64,000 nt of DNA from Emcibacter sp048269205 (GTDB lineage Bacteria > Pseudomonadota > Alphaproteobacteria > Sphingomonadales > Emcibacteraceae). The DNA lies in assembly GCF_048269205.1 (NCBI RefSeq), contig NZ_JBLXJC010000001.1, forward strand, positions 1,426,001-1,490,000, written 5' to 3'. Position numbers and translations under genes: made by a program. The notes beneath the pieces were generated by a model, which was not told where the DNA came from, did no database searches, and saw only the letters and a list, made by a program, of their open reading frames with translations. Positions 1-8,716 of the stretch are shown in pieces. How positions within the stretch are numbered: the first letter of the stretch is position 1; each line of letters starts with the position of its first letter.

Positions 1-181
1 CATATAACCCCGATTGCGAAGATGAATAATTAAACGGTATGTGAAGATGCTAATGGCTAGCAGATTTGCTATAATGACCTTCACAGCCAACAGGTTGGCC
101 AGTTTCTAGCACATTTCAGGGAAAAAAAGAAACACTGTTGTGCAAAAAAAGACGTATTTTTCCGCATTGCACATAAAATAG
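1..181. other. Intergenic region upstream of comEC
   Basis: I see no coding sequence here; the longest reading frame on the minus strand is the antisense shadow of comEC. A TATAAT hexamer lies at 70-75 on the plus strand, but no convincing -35 element sits 16-18 bases upstream, so a promoter is only possible. In many Alphaproteobacteria the divergent neighbour of comEC is gltX, which would start left of the window; nothing visible confirms that. The stretch ends at an in-frame TAG (179-181) that opens the comEC frame. Confidence 0.5.
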
Positions 182-274
182 ATAGCCCAAAGGGGGGGGA
201 AGCAAATCGAGCGGATACGCAAACTGGAAGAATTCACCTTTCTGGAGAGAAACAGGTTTTTTCTCTGGATTCCC

Positions 275-2311
275 GTGCTTATTGGGACGGGGGTGGGTGT
301 CTATTTCCTGTTTGATATGGAACCTTCTCTTGTCTGGACTGGTGCGCCGCTGGTTCCGTTGCTGATAGCGGGGTATGCATCTGGTCGGGTCCATCATGAT
401 ATGCCGCTGATTTTCGGCGCCCTTTTCTGGTTTAATCTGGGGCTTTTTATTGTCGGCGCCCGGGCCTATGTGCTGGATACCCCGATGGTTCTTCGTGAAA
501 GCCGGGTGATGAGCATCACCGGGCAGGTGGAAAAGGTGCAGCAGTCCGGGAACGCAGCTCTGAGGCTGGTGATATCCGGGGTTCATCTGCCGGAGCGACT
601 GGTGTCTTCCCCTGCGCGGGATCTTTCGGTTCGCATTACGGTCAGAAAATTTTCCAGGACGCCACAGGCAGGGGATACAGTCAGATTGCCGGCTGTGCTT
701 ATGCCGCCCCCCACTGCAAGCCTGCCCGGGGGATATGATTATGCGCGCCAGCTCTGGTTTCAGGGCATAGGCGGTGTGGGGTACGCCGTTGGGGAACCGG
801 AGGTGACAGCTCGGCCGCCGGGATGGGTGGACAGGGTCGGGCAGTATCGCCAGGCCCTGGCGGAGCGCATCCGACTGGCATACCCCGGCGACAGGGGAGG
901 ATTGGCGGCGGCGCTGATTACCGGGGTAAGGGACGGCATATCGGAACAAACCACGGAGAATATGAGGGACGCCGGCCTTGCTCATCTGCTCGCCATCTCC
1001 GGGTTACATATGGGGCTGTTCACGGGCGCTATCTTCTTTTTTGTGCGTCTGCTGCTAGCAGGATTTCCTTCACTGGCTCTTAACCTTCCCATTAAGAAGT
1101 ATGCCGCTGGTCTTGCTGTGCTCGGGGGCGCCGTCTATTTGTTGCTGAGCGGCGGAAGTATTCCCACTATTCGGGCCTTTATCATGGTCTCTATTGTGTT
1201 TCTCGGGGTGATGTTTGACAGAAAGGCCATTTCGCTACGGCTTGTGGCGCTGGCGGCCATCCTGTTGCTGCTTGCCACACCCGAAGTGCTCCTTTCCATC
1301 AGCTTCCAGATGTCCTTTGCAGCGGTGACAGGACTGGTGTATTTTTATGAAAGATATGGGGCTAGTCTGACCCGCTGGAGCAACCGGGAAAACAGTATGT
1401 TCCGCAAGGTTGTGGGATATCAGCTCGCCATCGTGCTGACCACGATCATCGCGGAACTGACCATCGGCCCAATCGCCCTGTTTCATTTCAATCGTATTGT
1501 ACACTTCGGTCTTCTGGCCAATCTGGTGGCCATGCCGGTCATGGCGCTATGGGTCATGCCCTGGATTGTCATATATCTGTTGCTGCTGCCAGTGCAAATG
1601 GAAAATCTGGCTCTTCAGCCGATGATGTTTGGTCTTGATGTGATCATTGCCTGCGCCGGTTATGTAGCAAAATTGCCCTGGTCCATCAGTCTCATACCGT
1701 CCATGGGAACCGGGGCCCTGGTCACCATGGTTATCGGGGCACTCTGGTTTATACTCTGGCAGGGTAAGATCCGGCGGGCGGGGCTGTTTATTTTTCTGGC
1801 GGGAGTGGGCCTGGCGCTTTTTTACAGGACACCGGATATCATGATCGACAACAGGGGACGGTTAATCGCTGTAAAGGGGGCGGATGGGGACCTCAGGCTT
1901 TCCGACAGGCGGGGCAGCCGGATTGTCCGGGAACAGTGGGCGCAATATTATGGTCAGGAAAGGGCGGATAAATGGATATCATCCGAAGATGGCCAGTCTG
2001 GTCTTTTGCCGATAGGCTGCGATTCCCTGAGTTGCCTTTATCACCCCGTCCGCGGTGAACATAACTGGCAGATTGCCTTTGTCCAGGATGAGCGCGCCCT
2101 TGATGAAGATTGCCGATCAGCGGATATTGTGATCAGTCTGGTGCCGGTGAAAATAAAATGCTCTGCTCCCCGGCTTATCCTGGACCGGTGGGATTTCTAT
2201 GAAAAGGGCGGACATTTTATCTGGCTTCCGGATCGGCCGGATCAGGGGATACAAGTTCGGAACATGCGCGATTTGCGGGGCGCGCGTCCCTGGACCCTGC
2301 CACCCCGCTAG
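275..2311 (+). CDS. ComEC/Rec2-family DNA uptake channel protein
   Basis: Polytopic inner-membrane protein that in competent bacteria conducts single-stranded DNA into the cytoplasm. From GTG 275 it has 678 residues: an N-terminal DUF4131-like region, then the Competence domain with the helix pair around residues 205-260 (HLLAISGLHMG near 233-243) and several further hydrophobic segments to about 520. The C-terminal 150 residues are soluble and show no HxHxDH metal motif, so a working metallo-beta-lactamase domain is not visible. The start is doubtful: the frame is open from 182, residues encoded just before 275 look like normal ComEC N-terminus (an ERNRFFLWIP stretch), yet no ATG, GTG or TTG occurs between 182 and 275, and an 8-G tract lies at 192-199. 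Ends 9 bases before the convergent lexA. Confidence 0.85.
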   Translation: MLIGTGVGVYFLFDMEPSLVWTGAPLVPLLIAGYASGRVHHDMPLIFGALFWFNLGLFIVGARAYVLDTPMVLRESRVMSITGQVEKVQQSGNAALRLVISGVHLPERLVSSPARDLSVRITVRKFSRTPQAGDTVRLPAVLMPPPTASLPGGYDYARQLWFQGIGGVGYAVGEPEVTARPPGWVDRVGQYRQALAERIRLAYPGDRGGLAAALITGVRDGISEQTTENMRDAGLAHLLAISGLHMGLFTGAIFFFVRLLLAGFPSLALNLPIKKYAAGLAVLGGAVYLLLSGGSIPTIRAFIMVSIVFLGVMFDRKAISLRLVALAAILLLLATPEVLLSISFQMSFAAVTGLVYFYERYGASLTRWSNRENSMFRKVVGYQLAIVLTTIIAELTIGPIALFHFNRIVHFGLLANLVAMPVMALWVMPWIVIYLLLLPVQMENLALQPMMFGLDVIIACAGYVAKLPWSISLIPSMGTGALVTMVIGALWFILWQGKIRRAGLFIFLAGVGLALFYRTPDIMIDNRGRLIAVKGADGDLRLSDRRGSRIVREQWAQYYGQERADKWISSEDGQSGLLPIGCDSLSCLYHPVRGEHNWQIAFVQDERALDEDCRSADIVISLVPVKIKCSAPRLILDRWDFYEKGGHFIWLPDRPDQGIQVRNMRDLRGARPWTLPPR

Positions 2312-2320
2312 AAAAAGATA

Positions 2321-2983
2321 TCAATATTGTCTGAGAAGCCCCACAAGGCGGCCCTGAATGCGTACCCGGTTAGCCGGATAGACCTGGGTCTGATACTCTC
2401 TGTTGGCCGGAACAAGTTCCACATCGGGGCCAACTTTACGCAGGGTCTTGAGGGTGGCTTCCTGTTCATCCACCAGGGCGACCACAATGGCGCCGTTTTC
2501 TGCAGATTCGCAGCGCTGGATCACGACCCTGTCACCATCAAGAATACCGGCTTCGACCATGGAATCCCCATCAACATCAAGGGCATAGTGGCTTCCACCG
2601 CCGATCATGGTCGCAGGAATACTGATGTTTTCATATTGTTCCAGAGCCTCGATGGGGGTACCGGCGGCAATTCTTCCATGTAGGGGAATATCCACTGTAT
2701 TGGGGTCATTGTCCTCATTGGCGGCACCGAAATCGGGACGGAATAAATTATCTTCCCGGGGACCCTCCTGATCAGGCAGGCGCAAAACCTCCAGCGCCCG
2801 GGCCCGGTGGGGCAGGCGACGGATGAAACCGCGCTCTTCAAGGGCGCTGATCAGTCGGTGAATACCGGACTTTGATTTCAGTTGAAGCGCATCCTTCATT
2901 TCATCGAAAGACGGGGAAACGCCGTTTTCCTTGATACGCTCGTTAATGAAGATCAAAAGATCGCGCTGCTTTTTGGTCAGCAT
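2321..2983 (-). CDS. LexA repressor, SOS regulator with autoprotease domain
   Basis: Transcriptional repressor of DNA-damage genes that inactivates itself when RecA filaments form. It has 220 residues: a winged-helix DNA-binding domain at 1-65, a linker, and an S24 peptidase domain. The cleavage bond Ala107-Gly108, nucleophile Ser141 (DGDSM) and Lys179 are present. The start at 2983 is chosen because the protein begins MLTKKQRDLL as in the family and a GAGGAG ribosome site precedes it; the frame stays open another 50 codons upstream but reads unrelated residues. It lies downstream of moeA with about 94 bases between them holding its own promoter and GTTC-type operator, so it is probably transcribed separately and represses itself. 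Confidence 0.96.
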   Translation of the reverse strand: MLTKKQRDLLIFINERIKENGVSPSFDEMKDALQLKSKSGIHRLISALEERGFIRRLPHRARALEVLRLPDQEGPREDNLFRPDFGAANEDNDPNTVDIPLHGRIAAGTPIEALEQYENISIPATMIGGGSHYALDVDGDSMVEAGILDGDRVVIQRCESAENGAIVVALVDEQEATLKTLRKVGPDVELVPANREYQTQVYPANRVRIQGRLVGLLRQY

Positions 2984-3017
2984 TTCTGCCTCCTCGACAA
3001 AGGTAAATTTCACTTTT

Positions 3018-3042
3018 GTTCTTTTATGTTCTATTTTTATTC
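3018..3042 (-). promoter_or_regulatory. Probable LexA operator in the lexA promoter
   Basis: Three half-sites read on the plus strand as GTTC (3018-3021), GTTC (3028-3031) and ATTC (3039-3042). The last two are 7 bases apart, matching the alphaproteobacterial GTTC-N7-GTTC LexA site with one mismatch; the first two are 6 apart. They fall within and next to the spacer of the predicted lexA promoter, as expected for self-repression. Confidence 0.55.
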
Positions 3043-3051
3043 TTTTGTCAA
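3023..3051 (-). promoter_or_regulatory. lexA promoter
   Basis: On the minus strand a perfect TTGACA (-35, at 3046-3051) is followed after 17 bases by CATAAA (-10, at 3023-3028). This leaves a leader of about 30 bases before the lexA ATG. The -35 hexamer lies just outside the 3' end of moeA. Confidence 0.6.
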
Positions 3052-3077
3052 GGTGCCAGGAGATTGGCAAAAAGGCG

Positions 3078-4286
3078 TCAGGACGGCAGGATGAGAACCG
3101 GCACCATGTCACCGAGATCAATTTCGGGCGCATGGGGTTGACGGATTACAAGGCAATTGGCGCCTGACAGGGTGCTGAGTTTGGCGCTGTCCTGGCTGGA
3201 GGCGGTTTCCACGATCAGCAGGCCCTGGTTGTCAAATTCCGCCCGGGCGCGCATATAGTGCTGCCGGTCGCCATTGGCGGGAAGGTGGTTTTTCAGACGG
3301 GCAACCTGCCGGTCTGCACCAATCGCCAGCCTTCCCAACAGGATATGCAGGGCAGGCAAAAGGAAAACCAGAGCGCATACATATGCGGAAGCGGGGTTGC
3401 CGGGCAGGCCAAGCATGGGAATGCCGCGAAATTTTCCAAAAATCAACGGCTTGCCCGGACGCATGGCGACTTTCCAGAAATCCACTTCCAGCCCTTCCTC
3501 ACCCAGGACTTTCTGCACCAGGTCATGGTCGCCCACGGAGGCGCCGCCAATGGTGATGAACATATCCACATCCCGGACCTTGTCAGCCATAATGCGCAGG
3601 GATTGTTCGTTATCCCGCGCGATACCCAGGTCGATTGCTTCACCACCCTGTTCTTCAATCAGGGAGGCCAGTAGCAGGGAATTGCTGCTGACAATCTGGT
3701 TTGGCCCCACCGGTTCACCGATGGAAACAAGTTCGTCTCCGGTGGCCAGGAAGGCGATCCGGGGTTGGCGTGTGACCTGGACCTCTGAAACATTGGCAGC
3801 GGCAAGCAGTCCGATATGGCGGGAAGTGAGGCGAATGCCTTTTTCCACCAACACGTCCCCCTCGGCAAAATCATTGCCCATGGAACGAATGTTTTTCCCT
3901 TTTGATACCGGCTCAAGAACCTTGATGAGTCCATCGGGGAGTTTTTCGGTATTTTCCTGGATCAGGACGGCGTCTGCGCCTTTGGGGACAGGCCCCCCGG
4001 TAAAGATTCTTATGGCTTCCCCGGTACCCAGCATACCTTTGAAATCATGACCGGCTGCAACTTCGCCAATGACTTCCAGTTCGACCGGGCATTCTTCGAC
4101 ATCCCGGGCAAATACCGCATAGCCGTCCATAGCCGAGGCATCAAAGGGCGGCTGGGTCAGTCTGGCGGAAATGGCTTCCGCGGTTGTCCGGCCAAGAGCC
4201 TCGGCAATAGGTACAGTCTCTGCATCCAGCGCTGTAAAGGCAGCGCAAATACTGTCGAGGGCGTCCTGTACCGGAAGAAGGCTCAT
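3078..4286 (-). CDS. MoeA, molybdopterin molybdotransferase
   Basis: Inserts molybdate into adenylylated molybdopterin in the last step of molybdenum cofactor synthesis, in the cytoplasm. It has 402 residues, the usual length. The MoeA N-terminal signature (PPFDASAMDGYA, about residues 46-57) is followed by the GEVAAG region, the central MoCF-binding domain (TGDELV; GGASVGDHD) and the C-terminal beta-barrel domain. I chose ATG 4286; a TTG two codons earlier (4292) would overlap the moaC stop. It directly follows moaC with a 2-base gap, so the two are translated from one message of the trpGDC-moaC-moeA operon. Confidence 0.95.
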   Translation of the reverse strand: MSLLPVQDALDSICAAFTALDAETVPIAEALGRTTAEAISARLTQPPFDASAMDGYAVFARDVEECPVELEVIGEVAAGHDFKGMLGTGEAIRIFTGGPVPKGADAVLIQENTEKLPDGLIKVLEPVSKGKNIRSMGNDFAEGDVLVEKGIRLTSRHIGLLAAANVSEVQVTRQPRIAFLATGDELVSIGEPVGPNQIVSSNSLLLASLIEEQGGEAIDLGIARDNEQSLRIMADKVRDVDMFITIGGASVGDHDLVQKVLGEEGLEVDFWKVAMRPGKPLIFGKFRGIPMLGLPGNPASAYVCALVFLLPALHILLGRLAIGADRQVARLKNHLPANGDRQHYMRARAEFDNQGLLIVETASSQDSAKLSTLSGANCLVIRQPHAPEIDLGDMVPVLILPS

Positions 4287-4288
4287 GG

Positions 4289-4765
4289 TCAATCCGCCTC
4301 GAAGGTTCCGGACTTGCCGCCGGATTTATAGATTAGACGGACGTCGCCGATTTTCATGTGTTTGTCCACGGCCTTGCACATGTCGTAGATGGTGAGTGCG
4401 GTGACGGAGACAGCTGTAAGAGCCTCCATTTCCACACCTGTGCGGCCATAGAGGCTGGCGGATGCGGTGATCTCCACACATCCTTTATCGTTATCCGCTT
4501 GAAGCTCCACATCCACATCGTGCAGGGGCAGGGGGTGACAGAGCGGGATCAGGTCTGCGGTTTTTTTGGCGGACATGATCCCGGCGAGGCGGGCCACAGA
4601 CAAAACGTCTCCTTTGGGCACACCGCCGTCTTCAATCAGTTTCAGGGTTTCGGCAGCCATATATATTGCGCCCTTGGCCACCGCCAGCCGGTTGGTTTCC
4701 TTCTTTGCGGAAATATCCACCATCCGGGCCTTGCCGCTGCTGTCGATGTGGCTCAGTTTGCTCAT
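4289..4765 (-). CDS. MoaC, cyclic pyranopterin monophosphate synthase
   Basis: Converts the GTP-derived cyclic intermediate made by MoaA into cyclic pyranopterin monophosphate, the second stage of molybdenum cofactor synthesis. The 158 residues match the family length and carry its conserved LCHPLPL and TGVEMEALTAV segments. The start codon overlaps the trpC stop as ATGA (4762-4765), indicating translational coupling. moaA is not in the window, so only moaC and moeA of the pathway are encoded here. Confidence 0.96.
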   Translation of the reverse strand: MSKLSHIDSSGKARMVDISAKKETNRLAVAKGAIYMAAETLKLIEDGGVPKGDVLSVARLAGIMSAKKTADLIPLCHPLPLHDVDVELQADNDKGCVEITASASLYGRTGVEMEALTAVSVTALTIYDMCKAVDKHMKIGDVRLIYKSGGKSGTFEAD

Positions 4766-5562
4766 CCGTTTATTCCCAATAGTTCCCGGGTGGCTTCTGT
4801 CACATCTTCCTGACGCATGAGAGATTCCCCGATCAGAAAGGTGCTGATCCCGGCTTGTGACTGTAACATAACCAGGTCGTCATGGGTGAAAATGCCGCTT
4901 TCACTGACCAGAAGCCGGTCCGGCTCCACCAGTCCGGCCAGCCGGATTGTCGTATCCAGGGTGGTCTCGAATGTCTTGAGGTTCCGGTTGTTGATGCCGA
5001 GCAGGGGGCTTTTGAGTTTATGAGCCCGTTCCAGCTCTTCCTCATCATGAACCTCGATCAGCACGTCAAGCCCCATGTCAAAGGCGGTCAGTTCCAGTTC
5101 TGAAGCAAGTGCGTCGTCCAGCATGGCCATGATCAGCAGGATGCAGTCTGCGCCGATGGCGCGCGCTTCGACGATTTGATAGGGATCAATCATGAAGTCC
5201 TTGCGCAAAACAGGCAGGGAAACGGCGGCGCGGGCCTCGATCAGATAATCATCGGCCCCCTGAAAATAGGGAACGTCGGTGAGAACGGAAAGGCAGCTCG
5301 CCCCGCCGCTCTCATAGGCTTGGGCCAGGCTCGGCGGGTCGAAATCGGCCCGGATCAGGCCCTTGCTGGGGCTTGCTTTCTTGACTTCACAGATCAGGCC
5401 GAAGCGATCCTCTGCCCGGGCGGTTGCGAGGGCATTGTAAAAACCCCGCACGGGGGAGACTTCCCGGGCCAGGGTTTCGAGGTCGCCAATGGACCGGCGG
5501 GCCTTGCACTGGTTGACGTGGGTTCTTTTGTCTGTGGCAATTTTGTCAAGTATGGTCGTCAT
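4762..5562 (-). CDS. Indole-3-glycerol phosphate synthase TrpC
   Basis: Cyclises carboxyphenylamino-deoxyribulose phosphate to indole-3-glycerol phosphate in tryptophan synthesis. It is a 266-residue single-domain TIM barrel, not fused to TrpF. The catalytic EVKKASPSKG motif, VLRKDFM, LLIMAMLDD and GINNRNLKTF segments are all visible. It lies 4 bases after trpD and overlaps moaC by 4 bases, so it sits in the middle of a tightly packed operon. Confidence 0.97.
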   Translation of the reverse strand: MTTILDKIATDKRTHVNQCKARRSIGDLETLAREVSPVRGFYNALATARAEDRFGLICEVKKASPSKGLIRADFDPPSLAQAYESGGASCLSVLTDVPYFQGADDYLIEARAAVSLPVLRKDFMIDPYQIVEARAIGADCILLIMAMLDDALASELELTAFDMGLDVLIEVHDEEELERAHKLKSPLLGINNRNLKTFETTLDTTIRLAGLVEPDRLLVSESGIFTHDDLVMLQSQAGISTFLIGESLMRQEDVTEATRELLGING

Positions 5563-5566
5563 GATA

Positions 5567-6583
5567 CTAACTATTCGACATCCTGATCCATTGTTTCAGT
5601 TTTTCATCCGCCGCACCGCTATCCAGTGCCGCGGCGGCCATCTTGGCCCCTTCTTTCAGGGATTTTGCCTGGTCAGCCACCATCAGGGCGGCGGCGCTGT
5701 TGAGGATAACGATATCCCGATAGGCGTTTTTGGTTCCGGCCAGTATATCCTTGAGAGCTTTGGCATTATAACTGGCATCACCGCCTTTAATTTCTTTTAT
5801 ATTAGAAATGTTAATACCAATATCTTCAGGTGATACTTCAAATTCAGAAACCTGTCCGTTCTTGTATTCCGCCACATATGACGGACCGCAGATGGTCAGT
5901 TCATCGAGACCGTCGGATCCATGCACCACCCAGACATGTTCAGACCCCAGCTGACCCAGCACCTCGGCCATGGGAACAAGCCATTTTTTGTCAAATACAC
6001 CGATCACCTGGCGTTTTGTGCCGGCCGGATTGGCCAGCGGACCGAGCAGGTTGAAAATGGTACGGGTGCCGAGCGAGGCCCGGGCCGGGCCCACATGGCG
6101 CATGGCGCTGTGGTGCCGTGTGGCCATCAGGAAACCGATGCCCAGCTCGCGGATACATTTCTCCACCACGTCCATATCAGCATCAATATTAATGCCGAGC
6201 GTTTCCAGGACGTCGGCAGAACCGGATTTTGACGACAGAGCCCGATTGCCGTGTTTGGCTACCGGTACGCCGCAGGCGGCAATGACGATGGCGGCGGCTG
6301 TGGAAATATTATAGGTACTGGCCCCGTCTCCGCCGGTACCGCAGGTGTCAATGGCGCCTTCAGGGGCCTGAATGGCACTTGCCTTGGCGCGCATGACTTC
6401 GGCCGCACCGGTGATTTCCTCGACGGTTTCGCCGCGAACGCGCAGGCCCATAAGGAAAGCGCCGATCTGTGGACCGGTGGCATCACCGCTCATCATATAC
6501 TCGAAACTGTCACGGGATTCTTGCCGGTTCAGGGGCAGACCGCGGGCAATTTTATCGATAATTTTCTTGAACTCGAAACTCAT
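5567..6583 (-). CDS. Anthranilate phosphoribosyltransferase TrpD
   Basis: Transfers phosphoribose from PRPP to anthranilate, the second step of the tryptophan branch. It has 338 residues with the PRPP loop GTGGDG, the KHGNRALSSKSGSADVLE segment and the anthranilate-binding MRHVGPARASLGTRT region. The start overlaps the trpG stop by 4 bases, which fits coupled synthesis of TrpG and TrpD. It is a separate TrpD, not the enterobacterial TrpGD fusion. Confidence 0.97.
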   Translation of the reverse strand: MSFEFKKIIDKIARGLPLNRQESRDSFEYMMSGDATGPQIGAFLMGLRVRGETVEEITGAAEVMRAKASAIQAPEGAIDTCGTGGDGASTYNISTAAAIVIAACGVPVAKHGNRALSSKSGSADVLETLGINIDADMDVVEKCIRELGIGFLMATRHHSAMRHVGPARASLGTRTIFNLLGPLANPAGTKRQVIGVFDKKWLVPMAEVLGQLGSEHVWVVHGSDGLDELTICGPSYVAEYKNGQVSEFEVSPEDIGINISNIKEIKGGDASYNAKALKDILAGTKNAYRDIVILNSAAALMVADQAKSLKEGAKMAAAALDSGAADEKLKQWIRMSNS

Positions 6584-7185
6584 GCCGCTTTTGCTCCGTT
6601 AAAAGCCCGGGCGAGATCAATGAAATTCCTGAGAATGTCATGTCCGTGCTGGCTTTCGATACTTTCCGGATGGAACTGAACGCCGTGCACCGGATGGCTT
6701 TTATGGGCCAGGCCCATGATCAGGCCGTCCTCCGTTTCCGCTGTGATTTCCAGGCAGTCGGGCAGACTTTCCTTTTCCACGATCAGGCTGTGATAGCGGG
6801 TGGCCCGGAACGGGTTTTCGAGGCCTTTGAAGACGCTTTGGCCTTTGTGGTATATATCACTGACCTTGCCGTGCATCAGGTAGGGTGCGCGAATGACCTT
6901 GCCGCCATAAACCTGTCCGATGGACTGATGTCCCAGGCAGACACCGAATATGGGCAGACGGCCAGCTGCTTTATCAAGCAGTTCGAGGCAGATGCCTGCT
7001 TCGGTGGGGGTGCAGGGACCCGGAGACAGAATGACCCCTTCCAGCGTGCCCTTTGCCTGCAGGGCAAGAACATCATCGGCGCTCATGGCGTCATTGCGCA
7101 CAACCTCTACATCCACTCCCAGTTCGCCCAGATAGTGGTAAAGGTTATAGGTAAAGCTATCGTAGTTATCGATCAGTAGAAACAT
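6580..7185 (-). CDS. Anthranilate synthase glutamine amidotransferase TrpG
   Basis: Class I glutamine amidotransferase subunit that supplies ammonia to TrpE for anthranilate synthesis. The 201 residues show the oxyanion segment SPGPCTP, the nucleophile Cys83 in GVCLGHQ, and the HPESI histidine-glutamate pair near the C-terminus. It is the first gene of the leftward operon; trpE is not adjacent, since the upstream neighbour is a divergent transporter, so the large subunit must be encoded elsewhere. The same chain might also serve para-aminobenzoate synthase (PabA role), as in some bacteria. Confidence 0.95.
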   Translation of the reverse strand: MFLLIDNYDSFTYNLYHYLGELGVDVEVVRNDAMSADDVLALQAKGTLEGVILSPGPCTPTEAGICLELLDKAAGRLPIFGVCLGHQSIGQVYGGKVIRAPYLMHGKVSDIYHKGQSVFKGLENPFRATRYHSLIVEKESLPDCLEITAETEDGLIMGLAHKSHPVHGVQFHPESIESQHGHDILRNFIDLARAFNGAKAA

Positions 7186-7232
7186 TTACTGCCCGGTTAT
7201 TTCTGTTATTATTCGCTACCCTTTTACAAAAG

Positions 7233-7259
7233 TTGACCGGAAAGGGCTAATACTAAATA
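7233..7259 (+). promoter_or_regulatory. Possible promoter for the symporter gene
   Basis: TTGACC at 7233-7238 is followed after 15 bases by TAAATA at 7254-7259. The spacing is short, so this is only a candidate. It lies in the 165-base gap between trpG and the divergent transporter; a leader of roughly 85 bases would result. Confidence 0.35.
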
Positions 7260-7350
7260 ACGGTCGGCACACAAAAAAACAGGTACAAGTCGTATGAAGG
7301 CCAGATTTTCCGGCTTTCTATCCATAAAACAACAAGGGGAGACATAATAA

Positions 7351-8625
7351 ATGTCCCATAAACATTCGATGATTGTACTATATTTGATTGCATTGGGTAT
7401 GATCGCAGGCCTGGGCGCAGGCTGGTATTTCGGGGAAGATGTTCTGGTCATCAAATGGCTCGGCGTTCTTTTCCTCAACGCATTGAAAATGACAATTATT
7501 CCTTTGATCCTTGCGGCAGTGATTTCCGGGGTCGCCTCGCTGGGCGATGTGCGCAAGCTTGGCCGGCCCGGCGGCCTGACCATGCTTTATTATCTCTGCA
7601 CCACGGTACTGGCCATTATTATCGGTCTGTTCCTGGTGAATGTCATTCAGCCAGGTGTAGGCGTTGAAATGAGCGCCGAGGCGCAAGCTGCCGGGGCCTC
7701 TCTGGCCCAGGAAAAGGGCGGCTCAACCTTCGTTGATATCATCATGAGCCTGATTTCACCCAACCTGGTGCAGTCCGCTGCCGAATTGCAGCTTTTGCCT
7801 CTGGTGGTCTTTGCGGTGATCTTTGGCGCCGCTGTGACAACGGTCGGAGAATCCGGTGCCGCAGTTATTCGTTTCTTCGAAGGCCTCAACGAAGCCATGA
7901 TGAAGCTTGTGGGCTGGATCATGTATTTTGCGCCAATCGGGGTCTTCGCCCTGGTGGCGTCATCCCTGGGGGAGGCCGGCGGCGGGGACGCCTTCATGGC
8001 CACGATCCTCGGTATCGGCAAATATGTGAGCACGGTTCTTATCGCACTGGCGGTTCATTCCGTGGTCCTGTTTCTGATCATGATTTTCATGTCCCGTCGA
8101 GGTCCCGTCTTTCTCACCGACATGGGGCGGGCATTGCTGACCTCCTTTGGTACGGCTTCATCATCGGCCACCCTGCCGATAACCATGGAATGCGCCAAGG
8201 AACACGGTCTTAGCGAACGGTCCGTGCGTTTCGTCCTGCCGCTGGGCAGTACGGTGAACATGAACGGCACGGCGCTTTATGAAGCCATTGCCGCGATGTT
8301 TATCGCCCAGATGTATGGCATTGACCTGGGGCTGGGGGCTCAGATCCTGATCGTGGTGACGGCTACTCTGGCGGCTATCGGTGCCGCCGGTATCCCGCAG
8401 GCGGGCACAGTCACCATGTTAATCGTTCTGGCGGCCGTGGGGCTTCCGGCGGAAGGCATCGGTATGATCCTGTCCGTCGACTGGTTCCTGGATCGTTTCC
8501 GTACCACAGTTAATGTGTGGGGCGATGCGGTCGGCGCCGCCGTCATGAATAAATATATGATGGGTGACGAAGAGGCCGCCATGGTCGAGGTTTTTGCCGA
8601 CAGGATCGAGGAAGCCGAAAGCTGA
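7351..8625 (+). CDS. Dicarboxylate/amino acid:cation symporter (DAACS family)
   Basis: Inner-membrane secondary transporter of the GltP/DctA family, taking up C4-dicarboxylates or acidic amino acids with Na+ or H+. The 424 residues show the family layout of eight helices and two re-entrant hairpins: the SSSATLP serine-rich hairpin and the NMNGTALYEA substrate/cation motif are both clear. A strong ribosome site (AAGGGGAG) precedes ATG 7351. It is a single-gene unit: divergent from trpG and closed by a terminator just downstream. Substrate cannot be told from sequence alone. Confidence 0.93.
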   Translation: MSHKHSMIVLYLIALGMIAGLGAGWYFGEDVLVIKWLGVLFLNALKMTIIPLILAAVISGVASLGDVRKLGRPGGLTMLYYLCTTVLAIIIGLFLVNVIQPGVGVEMSAEAQAAGASLAQEKGGSTFVDIIMSLISPNLVQSAAELQLLPLVVFAVIFGAAVTTVGESGAAVIRFFEGLNEAMMKLVGWIMYFAPIGVFALVASSLGEAGGGDAFMATILGIGKYVSTVLIALAVHSVVLFLIMIFMSRRGPVFLTDMGRALLTSFGTASSSATLPITMECAKEHGLSERSVRFVLPLGSTVNMNGTALYEAIAAMFIAQMYGIDLGLGAQILIVVTATLAAIGAAGIPQAGTVTMLIVLAAVGLPAEGIGMILSVDWFLDRFRTTVNVWGDAVGAAVMNKYMMGDEEAAMVEVFADRIEEAES

Positions 8626-8649
8626 TCCTGATCCAATATTGAAATATAG

Positions 8650-8677
8650 AGCCCCGGTGTAAAAGCCGGGGCTTTTT
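8650..8677 (+). terminator. Rho-independent terminator after the symporter
   Basis: The stem AGCCCCGG (8650-8657) pairs with CCGGGGCT (8666-8673) across an 8-base loop, and the run of T at 8673-8677 follows at once. It closes the symporter transcript and separates it from the opposing tRNA gene. Confidence 0.85.
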
Positions 8678-8716
8678 ATTTGCGAAAACTTCTCGAAAAT
8701 TTCTTGGGGAAAATAT

